This document shows positions 1 through 6,516 of a DNA stretch of 18,068 nt, piece by piece; the first letter of the stretch is position 1; every line of letters begins with the position of its first letter. The stretch is from an uncultured Lachnospiraceae bacterium. GTDB taxonomy: Bacteria; Bacillota; Clostridia; Lachnospirales; Lachnospiraceae. The notes under the pieces are model-generated. The model worked only from the letters and a program-made list of their open reading frames with translations. It was not told the DNA's origin and made no database searches. The DNA lies in assembly GCA_937885345.1 (NCBI GenBank), contig CAKZZH010000054.1, positions 1 through 18,068 of the forward strand. The letters run 5' to 3'. A program made the position numbers and the translations under genes.

Positions 1-33
1 TTGCATAAAACAGCAACCTATTAAGAGGCATCT

Positions 34-675
34 ATGATTGATGCGTTTGTCCTACTGTGTACCTCATACAGCGAAAAGATCGTAGATGACAGAGGATTTG
101 TTATATGGAAAGGCATAGCTCCTGCAATTACCGGACAGGATCGGTTGACAGAACTGGAAGTAATTCTTGATAAAATAGTTAAAGCATTTGGCCTGCGTAA
201 CTGTCCGTTGCTTGTTCAGTTGATAGAGAGCGACGCCGGTTTTAGCGTGATAGAATTCAGTGCAAGAACCGGTGGCTGCATGAAATACAGAATGATCGAG
301 AAAGTCAGTGGATTTGATGTTATCAAGGCGACCGTTGATCTATTTGAAGGTAAAATACCCGCGGTCAATGTGAATAAGCAGGACAGGCTTGTGTCCGATG
401 AATTCATATATTGCAATCCCGGAGTCTTTGACCGTTTATCGGGTGTTGATGAATGTATCAAGAATGGTTGGATTTCCGAGATATATGAACTTAAAACAAG
501 CGGCAGCGAAGTGGGATGCGTTAAAAGCAGCGGTGATAGAGTGGCGGCACTGCTGATTGAAGCTGAGGATCTCAATGACTATGTGATCAAACATAACAAT
601 ATAGCGTCAGTGATAAAAGTGATCGACAATAACGGAAATGATATGATGAGACATGACTGTTTTCCGATTTTATAA
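34..675 (+). CDS. ATP-grasp ligase, C-terminal half (5' end split, frameshifted or cut by window)
   Basis: The 213-residue product matches the distal half of an ATP-grasp fold. Residues 72-81 read VIEFSARTGG, the counterpart of the family's 'viEiNpRtgGg' metal-binding strand, with Ser in place of the usual Asn. After it come a GFDVIKATVDLFEG helix and the usual C-terminal 'drv..li.ea' segment. ATP-grasp enzymes join a carboxylate to an amine or thiol through an acyl phosphate; the substrate here cannot be read. The ATP-binding N-terminal half is missing. In-frame codons 25-33 (Glu-Ala-Ser) continue the family-like 'EaSmIDAFV' strand, but a TAA at 22-24 stops that frame. The only frame open across the first 34 bases ends in TGA at 35-37, overlapping this ATG, and AAGAGG at 23-28 is a fair ribosome binding site. 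It is therefore either a coupled second gene of a split enzyme or a one-base frameshift. Family assignment is good; gene integrity is uncertain. Confidence 0.7.
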   Translation: MIDAFVLLCTSYSEKIVDDRGFVIWKGIAPAITGQDRLTELEVILDKIVKAFGLRNCPLLVQLIESDAGFSVIEFSARTGGCMKYRMIEKVSGFDVIKATVDLFEGKIPAVNVNKQDRLVSDEFIYCNPGVFDRLSGVDECIKNGWISEIYELKTSGSEVGCVKSSGDRVAALLIEAEDLNDYVIKHNNIASVIKVIDNNGNDMMRHDCFPIL

Positions 676-687
676 AGGATATGTGAT

Positions 688-2043
688 ATGACAGATTCGG
701 CAAAAGATTTTATCAAAAAAATAGATAAAGTGTTTAATTCGGATTTTACGCCCGAGACCATGAAAAGGGCCAAATACGCATTTTTGGATTATATATGCGT
801 TACATTGGCAGGTGCTGAATATAACAGAGAGAAGATCAACAAATATCTGGCTTTAACCGATGATGACCGCCCCAAATACACTGTGATCGGCTTTGACAGA
901 AAAGCAGATCTCAAAGATGCTGTATTTATTAATGGTTTAAGCGCACACTCGCTTGACTATGATGATGGAACCAATGCCGGAATAATACATCTCGGGTCAC
1001 CTGTTTTTTCGGCTCTTGTGAGTCTTGCGGAGAAATACGATATAGATACTGAACGTTTCTATCGATCCGTTATTGCAGGATATGAAGCATCTTTTTCTAT
1101 GGCATATTCGATGCAGCCGAAACACAAAAAAATGGGATACCATGCAACGGGAACCTGCGGAGTGATAGGTACGACTTTGGCTGTTTGCTATGCACTCGGT
1201 TATACGGAGGAAGATAAATACAATGCTTTTTCCACTGCATGTGTTTCCGCTTTCGGTATGCTCAAAGTTCTTGATAATGATTCAGAATTAAAACCCTACA
1301 ACGTTGCCAAAACGGCCTTGATGTCCGTGATATCCGCAAGAATGGCTAAGGCCGGATTTGTTGGCCCTTATGATCCTCTCGGCGGTGACAGAGGCTATTT
1401 TGCCATGATGACCGGTGATAAAGATCTGGTTCCCGCAGATCCCCTTCTTGATAATATCTATGCGATCGAACGAGCATATGTTAAACCCTATGCCGCTTGC
1501 AGATATTGTCATCCGGCTATTGAAGGTGCGATAAGGATCAGGCAAAGGATGCTAAGTGAAGGCGTTTGTATTGAATCGATACAAAAGATAGAAGTTGACA
1601 CATATTCTTTGGCTGTAAATGGCCATGATCATTGCAATATTGTCAATGTTTCTTCCGCCAAAATGAGTATTCCTTATGGTGTATGCGTTTCATTGATATA
1701 TGGAAAAGCAGGACTGTACGAATATACAGATGAGATAATTGAAGAGAAAAAGGTTAAAGATCTGCTTCAAAAGATAACGGTTATTGCGGATGAAGATCTA
1801 AATGCAATATTTCCCCGGAAACAGGTTGCTAAGATCTATGTGTATGCCGATGGCAGGACATATACAGAATGTGTTGAATTCCCTAAGGGTGAAAGGGAAA
1901 ACCCGTTTACCGAAGAAGAATTCAGAGACAGATTTACTCAGATGTGCTTATATGCCGGGAAAACAGATAATGAGATCGATCATATATATGATTGCGTCAG
2001 TGATAATACAATCAGTATCAAGAAAATAATAGAATTGTTGTAA
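688..2043 (+). CDS. MmgE/PrpD family dehydratase
   Basis: This 451-residue protein is full length for the MmgE/PrpD family, which includes 2-methylcitrate dehydratase PrpD, immune-responsive cis-aconitate decarboxylase and iminodisuccinate epimerase. Visible hallmarks are the active-site HSLDYDDG segment near residues 87-94 (family 'HaLDyDDt'), the helical GYHATGTCGVIGTTLAVCYALG stretch around 150-170, the KPYAACRYCHPAIEGAIRIR segment around 265-285, and a C-terminal region rich in 'NPFTEEEFRDRF'. These enzymes are cytoplasmic and add or remove water, or CO2, on branched di- or tricarboxylates. It starts 12 bp after the ATP-grasp gene and ends 13 bp before the next gene, so it is co-transcribed with both. 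With a lyase and a fumarase-like hydratase in the same run, a dehydratase role on a citrate-like acid is the natural inference. The exact substrate cannot be told. Confidence 0.88.
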   Translation: MTDSAKDFIKKIDKVFNSDFTPETMKRAKYAFLDYICVTLAGAEYNREKINKYLALTDDDRPKYTVIGFDRKADLKDAVFINGLSAHSLDYDDGTNAGIIHLGSPVFSALVSLAEKYDIDTERFYRSVIAGYEASFSMAYSMQPKHKKMGYHATGTCGVIGTTLAVCYALGYTEEDKYNAFSTACVSAFGMLKVLDNDSELKPYNVAKTALMSVISARMAKAGFVGPYDPLGGDRGYFAMMTGDKDLVPADPLLDNIYAIERAYVKPYAACRYCHPAIEGAIRIRQRMLSEGVCIESIQKIEVDTYSLAVNGHDHCNIVNVSSAKMSIPYGVCVSLIYGKAGLYEYTDEIIEEKKVKDLLQKITVIADEDLNAIFPRKQVAKIYVYADGRTYTECVEFPKGERENPFTEEEFRDRFTQMCLYAGKTDNEIDHIYDCVSDNTISIKKIIELL

Positions 2044-2056
2044 TGGAGAATGTGTT

Positions 2057-2959
2057 ATGAATAGTATGGAAAAAACAAGGGAATTCTTATCAAGTGTAGG
2101 TTTACCCAAGGGAGATGATTATTCTCTCCAAACATCACCGAAGCGTTTTGCCGATGGCGGACAGTACCGTTTTGAGGTGCCCGGAATACAGGGGCCCGGT
2201 GCTATGAAGGCTCTTTTGGAAGCCATAGATTCATATGGATTATATCTTCATAGGATCACACAGACGCAGGGCATAATGCGCCTTACTGATGATGAGATAG
2301 GTAAAATGGTCGAATATGCCGAGAAGTGGCAAACAGATCTTGTTATGGCAATAGGTCCGCGAGCTACAACGGATACCAGTGCTTCTGTGCATACTGAAGA
2401 GGGCGTCCGCATGGGATATCGTTTAAGAGGTCAGGAGCAGATAGTAAGAGCAATTGAAGATGTTAAACGTGCATCAAGGCTCGGTGTTAAAACATTTCTT
2501 GTATATGATGAAGGTTGTTTATGGATTTTAAATGAAATGAAGAAAGCAGGCGAATTGCCTGAGGACACCGGATTCAAAGTATCGGCACACGCCGGACACG
2601 GAAATCCCTGTTCTTCAAAGCTTCTTGAAAGTATAGGCGCAACCTCGATAAATCCGGTAAGAGATATTCAACTTCAAATGCTTGCAGCGATGAGGCAGGC
2701 GATAGATATTCCGATCGATATTCATACCGAGAATCCCAAATCAACCGGCGGTTTTATAAGGCATTACGAGGTGCCGGAGATGATCCGCATAGCATCTCCC
2801 ATATATCTGAAGACCGGCGGATCGGTTGCTGCAACACACAGCTGGGATACAACTGAAGATGATGCAAGAAAGAGAGCAAAACAGGTATCTCTTGTTAAAC
2901 GTATGATCGATGAGTATTATCCGGAAGCGATCTGGTCCGAGAGAGGAAGCATAAGGTAG
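2057..2959 (+). CDS. Conserved TIM-barrel-like protein of unknown function
   Basis: The 300-residue cytoplasmic protein has no signal peptide or membrane segment. Its alternating strand-helix pattern suggests a TIM barrel: strands such as DLVMAIGP, TFLVYDEG, FKVSAHAG, SINPVRD, IPIDIHTE and IYLKTGG are each followed by helices. Conserved-looking polar clusters at strand ends are SAHAGHGNP (about 175-183), SINPVRD (about 196-202), HTENPKSTGGF (about 224-234) and LKTGGS (about 252-257), as expected for an active site. I recall similar database proteins labelled as U32-peptidase-like, but I see no clear U32 signature and do not assert protease activity. The start has a TGGAGA ribosome binding site 8-9 bp upstream. 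It sits between the PrpD-like dehydratase and the CitE-like lyase, 8 bp from the latter, so a metabolic role on the same intermediate is more likely than proteolysis. Confidence 0.6.
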   Translation: MNSMEKTREFLSSVGLPKGDDYSLQTSPKRFADGGQYRFEVPGIQGPGAMKALLEAIDSYGLYLHRITQTQGIMRLTDDEIGKMVEYAEKWQTDLVMAIGPRATTDTSASVHTEEGVRMGYRLRGQEQIVRAIEDVKRASRLGVKTFLVYDEGCLWILNEMKKAGELPEDTGFKVSAHAGHGNPCSSKLLESIGATSINPVRDIQLQMLAAMRQAIDIPIDIHTENPKSTGGFIRHYEVPEMIRIASPIYLKTGGSVAATHSWDTTEDDARKRAKQVSLVKRMIDEYYPEAIWSERGSIR

Positions 2960-2967
2960 GGTAAAAT

Positions 2968-4116
2968 ATGAGACATCATTTGTATAATCCTGATTTTTGT
3001 TTTGAGAAAGAACCGGAAGAATTTGATAAACACTCTGACATTGAATTTTTGAGGTTTTGTCCGGGTGCAACCATGTATATGCCCGGGACAAAGGATTTTG
3101 CCGATAAGATCATCAATTCGGCAATGCCGGGGCTTACTACAATGGTGATGTGTTTTGAAGATGCGTGTAGGGAGGAAGATGTTCCCAAGGCAGAGGAAAA
3201 TGTACACCTCCTGTTGGAAAAAGTCGCCGATGCTATAGCAAACGGAAGGATGAACGCATCAAGACTCCCGTTGATATTTTGCCGAGTCAGAAACCAGCAG
3301 CAGTTTGAGCATTTTGCACAGGGCCTGAATGCCAAGCAGGTAAGCGTCCTTACCGGAATTAATTTTCCCAAATTCAACAGTAAAAACGGGAAGGCATACT
3401 TTGATCACCTTAAGAAATTGAATGAAAAGTTCGGCGACATTCTATATGGTATGCCTATATTGGAGGATTCTGAAGTTGCTTTTAAAGAAACGAGAATTGA
3501 TGAATTGCTTCGTATCCGCAAATTGCTTGAAGATTATAAGGATATAGTGCTTCAGGTCAGAGTAGGAGCAACTGATTTTTCTTCATGCTTCGGAGTGAGA
3601 AGAGGTGTCGATTATTCTATATACGATATTATGACGGTAAGAGAATGCCTTTCGGATATTTTGAATGTGTTTGGAAGAAACAATGATTATGTCGTTTCCG
3701 GACCGGTGTGGGAATATTTTAGAGCGAGCAAACAGATGATGTTTGACGCAATCCCTAAGCACGATCTCGAAGATTGTCTGTTAAAACGTATCCCCATTGT
3801 TAACAGTGAGATTGACGGTTTGTTAAGAGAAGTGATCCTTGATAAGGCCAACGGATTTGTGGGCAGAACTGTTATTCATCCCTCGCATATAAAATACGTT
3901 AATGCGTTGCAGGCTGTAACCATGGAGGAATATGAGGATGCAAGTCATATACTTAAGGGCGGTGCAGACGGCGTATTTAAGGGCTCCGGCAACAATAAAA
4001 TGAACGAAGTCAAGCCTCATATGAACTGGGCATATAAGGTAAATATGAGAGCCCGCGCATTCGGCGTGGTTGAAAACGAGAATTCCTTTATTAAATTATT
4101 TGCAATAAATGAGTGA
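2968..4116 (+). CDS. CitE/HpcH-like C-C bond lyase, long form
   Basis: The 382-residue protein belongs to the HpcH/HpaI aldolase/citrate lyase beta (CitE) superfamily. The C-C bond lyase subgroup known from ATP-grasp-associated operons is the best fit from memory. The MYMPGTKDFADKII opening matches the 'lyvPg..p....ka' strand. FCRVRN (about residue 105) supplies the CoA/carboxylate-binding Arg, GINFPKF the 'lPK' strand, GMPILEDSE (about 161-169) the metal-binding Glu, and VRVGATDFSS (about 197-206) the metal-binding Asp. GFVGRTVIHPSHIKYVN (about 294-310) is the family's 'GF.Gk..iHP.qi..vn' tail. Such enzymes cleave citryl-, malyl- or citramalyl-CoA-type substrates, or their free acids, with Mg2+. 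At 382 residues it is longer than typical CitE (about 290-300), mainly in the middle and at the C-terminus. Gaps of 8 and 9 bp tie it to its neighbours. Confidence 0.82.
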   Translation: MRHHLYNPDFCFEKEPEEFDKHSDIEFLRFCPGATMYMPGTKDFADKIINSAMPGLTTMVMCFEDACREEDVPKAEENVHLLLEKVADAIANGRMNASRLPLIFCRVRNQQQFEHFAQGLNAKQVSVLTGINFPKFNSKNGKAYFDHLKKLNEKFGDILYGMPILEDSEVAFKETRIDELLRIRKLLEDYKDIVLQVRVGATDFSSCFGVRRGVDYSIYDIMTVRECLSDILNVFGRNNDYVVSGPVWEYFRASKQMMFDAIPKHDLEDCLLKRIPIVNSEIDGLLREVILDKANGFVGRTVIHPSHIKYVNALQAVTMEEYEDASHILKGGADGVFKGSGNNKMNEVKPHMNWAYKVNMRARAFGVVENENSFIKLFAINE

Positions 4117-4125
4117 GGAAGGCAT

Positions 4126-4626
4126 ATGAAAGTAATTCGTTCGCCAATCATTGATGAGGATATCGATAAAATGCAGATAGGAGACATGTTGCTTCTCAGC
4201 GGATATGTATTCTGCGGTAGAGATGCTGTGCTCCCGCAAATAGTGCAGTCTGACGACTCTGATCTTACGGGTATGCTTTCGGGAAGCGTTATATTTCATA
4301 CTGCCGTCAGCAAAGCCGGATTAGGACCAACATCAAGTAATAAGCTGGAAATTGAAAGTTCGATGATCCCTTTGTCGCAAATGGGTGTAAAGATCCATCT
4401 TGGTAAAGGCCGGATTTCAGATGATACCATAAAGCAGCTGGATATCTATAACAGTGTGTTTGCGATAATACCTCCGGTTACGGCTCTTCTTGTCGAAAAT
4501 ACGCTTTCATCCGAAGTGATAGCCTATAAGGAACTTGGGATGGAAGCATTTTACCGCATCGAAGTGAAAGAATATCCGATTATCATAGCGGCTGCTCATG
4601 GGAGGAGCATATATGATGAACACTGA
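4126..4626 (+). CDS. Class I fumarase/tartrate dehydratase beta-subunit-like protein
   Basis: The 166-residue protein matches the class I fumarase C-terminal (beta) domain. It has the IDKMQIGDMLLLSGYVFCGRDA opening (family 'l..LkvGD.v.lsG.i.taRDaaH'), the GLGPTSSNKLE segment (family 'GPTTs.RMd'), and the HLGKGRISDDTIK strand-helix (family 'igKG.ms.e...'). This subunit supplies part of the dicarboxylate site and pairs with the [4Fe-4S] alpha subunit encoded next. One oddity is that the usual RDaaH motif reads RDAVLPQ here, so the family His is missing or displaced. Chemistry may therefore differ from plain fumarase; a mesaconase- or dimethylmalate-type substrate is possible. A GAGGAAGG ribosome binding site precedes the ATG. 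The beta gene comes before the alpha gene, and the two overlap by 14 bp, which suggests translational coupling. Confidence 0.82.
   Translation: MKVIRSPIIDEDIDKMQIGDMLLLSGYVFCGRDAVLPQIVQSDDSDLTGMLSGSVIFHTAVSKAGLGPTSSNKLEIESSMIPLSQMGVKIHLGKGRISDDTIKQLDIYNSVFAIIPPVTALLVENTLSSEVIAYKELGMEAFYRIEVKEYPIIIAAAHGRSIYDEH
4601..4605 (+). promoter_or_regulatory. Ribosome binding site setting the alpha-subunit start
   Basis: GGAGG lies inside the 3' end of the beta-subunit gene, 7 bp before ATG 4613. It decides against the in-frame ATG at 4598, which would place the ribosome binding site within its own coding sequence. Confidence 0.7.
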
Positions 4627-5467
4627 TTTGATCATTGATAAAGTTAAGAATACGCTTATTACGGCAAGCTGCACTTTTTCGAAGGATAAGGCAGAGGCAT
4701 ATCGTCTTGCGATTCAAAATGAGACGAATGAAAGAGCGGGGTGGGTATTGGAAGAAATACTCAAAAATGCAGAAATAGCGGACAGAAGAAGGAGTCCGCT
4801 TTGCGATGATACCGGAATCCCTCATCTTGTTCTTGAGGTGGGAGAGAACTCGGTTGTGAACAGTTTATTGCTTAAAAGCATTCATAAGGGCGTTGCGGAG
4901 GGCTTAAAAGAGCTGCCCGGAAGGCCGATGGCTATAAGGGGAAATGATATCGAGAGACTTGATCAGTCAGCCGGGATCAGTCCTCTTTCCGAAGATGTTC
5001 TCCCTGCTCCGATCCACATAATGGAGACAAGCGAAAATATCACGAGATTGCATATACTTATGCTTGGAGGAGGTCCTGCTATCAGAGCCAAGACATATCG
5101 GGTATTTCACAAACATAGCGTTGATACCGTGGTTGATGAGATAGTGGAATGGGCCAAAGAAGGAGTGTCTATGCTGGGCTGTTCTCCTTGTACTCTCGCA
5201 GTCGGCATCGGAAGGTCGCATTATGAGGCAACATGTATGATGCTTGAAGCTATGGTTGAAGGTAAATACAATGTTCAGTCAGAGATTGAACGGGTGGTTA
5301 CGAAGCGTGTCAATGAAGCGAATATCGGCCCTCTCGGGCTTAAAGGTGATACAAGCGTTCTCGCGACCTTTATGAAGATTGCGCCGCAGAGAGCGAGCGG
5401 TGTAAGAATTGTGGCAATAAGGCCTTGCTGTTGCTTTGAACCAAGAAAGGCATCGGTAGACCTGTAA
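4613..5467 (+). CDS. Class I fumarase/tartrate dehydratase alpha-subunit-like hydro-lyase
   Basis: From ATG 4613 the protein has 284 residues, normal for the iron-sulfur alpha subunit of two-subunit class I hydro-lyases (fumarase, L-tartrate dehydratase). Three Cys positions expected to bind the [4Fe-4S] cluster are visible: SPLCDDTG (Cys about 64; family 'lCqDTG'), GCSPCTLAVGIG (Cys about 190/193; family 'CPP...GvGIGG') and RPCCCFEPR (about 271-273; family 'C..~R'). The family 'KGgGSEN' and 'GGT.E.T' signatures are diverged (GGGPAIRAKT and GIGRSHYEAT), so the substrate is probably not ordinary fumarate. The enzyme would reversibly hydrate an unsaturated dicarboxylate in the cytoplasm and be oxygen-sensitive, fitting an anaerobe. 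It is the last gene of the run. An orphan AAAGGAG follows its stop without a start codon behind it. Confidence 0.85.
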   Translation: MMNTDLIIDKVKNTLITASCTFSKDKAEAYRLAIQNETNERAGWVLEEILKNAEIADRRRSPLCDDTGIPHLVLEVGENSVVNSLLLKSIHKGVAEGLKELPGRPMAIRGNDIERLDQSAGISPLSEDVLPAPIHIMETSENITRLHILMLGGGPAIRAKTYRVFHKHSVDTVVDEIVEWAKEGVSMLGCSPCTLAVGIGRSHYEATCMMLEAMVEGKYNVQSEIERVVTKRVNEANIGPLGLKGDTSVLATFMKIAPQRASGVRIVAIRPCCCFEPRKASVDL

Positions 5468-5495
5468 AGGAGAAGAAACAATACTCTAAAACAAG

Positions 5496-5524
5496 TTGAC
5501 AGAACAATAAAATAATACTATATT
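5496..5524 (+). promoter_or_regulatory. Near-consensus sigma-A-type promoter upstream of a hairpin
   Basis: TTGACA (5496-5501) and TATATT (5519-5524) are separated by exactly 17 bp. The start site would be near 5531, so the hairpin at 5533-5570 would form the very 5' end of the transcript. It may drive the ABC transporter operon through a leader, or a very short RNA. Confidence 0.6.
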
Positions 5525-5532
5525 TAACAAGG

Positions 5533-5570
5533 AAAAAGGTGCAAGGGCGCACAGCTGTGGCACCTTTTTT
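5533..5570 (+). terminator. Rho-independent terminator/leader hairpin
   Basis: The ten-base arms AAAAAGGTGC (5533-5542) and GCACCTTTTT (5560-5569) are perfectly complementary and end in a run of six T. The interior holds a palindrome, CACAGCTGTG (5550-5559). A small alternative hairpin GTGC-loop-GCAC (5539-5552) would compete with the main stem. It ends the fumarase-like operon, and because a promoter sits just before it, it could also act as an attenuator. Confidence 0.8.
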
Positions 5571-5571
5571 G

Positions 5572-5599
5572 TTGTTCATATGCTTTATTGTGATAAACT
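5572..5599 (+). promoter_or_regulatory. Possible second promoter for the ABC transporter operon
   Basis: TTGTTC (5572-5577), a 16 bp spacer and TAAACT (5594-5599), with the extended -10 element TGA just before it, lie downstream of the hairpin. A start near 5606 would leave a leader of about 20 bases, including AGGAGG before ATG 5627. The boxes are imperfect. Confidence 0.35.
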
Positions 5600-5626
5600 G
5601 GTAACACGTTATTAGGAGGACGAAAA

Positions 5627-6481
5627 ATGAAAAAGTTAAAAAGAGCAGCAGCACTTCTTGGTGCAATGGTAATGGGCGCATCCCTTCTTGCAGGATGTAA
5701 CGGTGCGAACAGCGCATCAAGCAGCAGCGCAGCAGACAGCAGCGCATCTGAGAACACGTACGATCTTAGCGGAGTAACTTTTATGAGTGAAGGCGTACTT
5801 AGCGTAGGATGCGAGGTCGGATACCCTCCCTTCGAGGATTTTGCAGAGGATGGAACAACTCCTATCGGATTTGATGTGGATATCATTACCGAAGTAGCAA
5901 AGAGACTCGGACTTGAGGTTAACATCATCAATACTGCTTGGGACGGAATCTTTGCCGGAATCGACAACAACTATGATGTTGTATGTTCGGCATGTACCAT
6001 TACAGCAGAGCGTAAGGAAACAATGGCTTTCTCAACACCTTACATTCAGAATTATCAGGCAGTTATTCTTAAGGCAGGCGATACCAGGGAAATCAAGAGC
6101 TTTAATGATCTTGACGGCATGACTGTAGCGGTTCAGAAGGAAACAACTTCCGATGAACTTCTCGGCGATTACAAGTCAACAGGAACGATTGATGTAGAGA
6201 TCGTTGCAAACGAGAAGATCCTCAGCTGCTTTACACAGCTTGATAACGGTGAGGTTGATGCAGTATGTGTTGACTCAACTGTGGCTGACGGATATCTTGC
6301 AAAGAATCCCGACAACTACATCTATGCATACAAAGATGAGGCTGAAGCAGAGGAATTCGGTATTGCAATGGGAATTAACAATACTGCACTTAAGGCAGCT
6401 ATCGACTGGGCACTTGCAGAGATGGAGAAAGACGGTTTCATCCAGGAAACCTATGATTACTGGTTTGGCTCGGCAGAGTAA
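5627..6481 (+). CDS. Polar amino acid ABC transporter, substrate-binding lipoprotein
   Basis: The 284-residue protein has a lipoprotein signal: Lys/Arg-rich N-terminus, hydrophobic core and lipobox LLAGC with the lipidated Cys at 24. A Ser/Ala linker (about 25-45) tethers it outside the membrane. The body is a bacterial solute-binding protein family 3 domain: GYPPFEDF...GFDVDIITEVAKRLG, then WDGIFAGIDNNYDVVCSACTITAERKETMAFSTPY, whose Arg normally holds the ligand alpha-carboxylate, and the second-lobe start MTVAVQKETTSDELL. Expected ligands are polar amino acids or cystine; specificity cannot be read. A strong AGGAGG site is 8 bp upstream of the ATG. The permease and ATPase follow in order, so the importer is complete. 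Proximity to cysK (10 kb away) is too weak to imply cystine. Confidence 0.93.
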   Translation: MKKLKRAAALLGAMVMGASLLAGCNGANSASSSSAADSSASENTYDLSGVTFMSEGVLSVGCEVGYPPFEDFAEDGTTPIGFDVDIITEVAKRLGLEVNIINTAWDGIFAGIDNNYDVVCSACTITAERKETMAFSTPYIQNYQAVILKAGDTREIKSFNDLDGMTVAVQKETTSDELLGDYKSTGTIDVEIVANEKILSCFTQLDNGEVDAVCVDSTVADGYLAKNPDNYIYAYKDEAEAEEFGIAMGINNTALKAAIDWALAEMEKDGFIQETYDYWFGSAE

Positions 6482-6516
6482 TTTTGATTATTTTATAAGA
6501 TTGAGTGGACGCTGAT

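Noticed and set aside
216..575. Antisense ORF over the ATP-grasp gene (and similar opposite-strand ORFs at 1288-1545, 2976-3377, 15375-15884 and 16287-16874)
   Set aside because: They mirror well-supported genes, lack ribosome binding sites and encode no recognisable domain.
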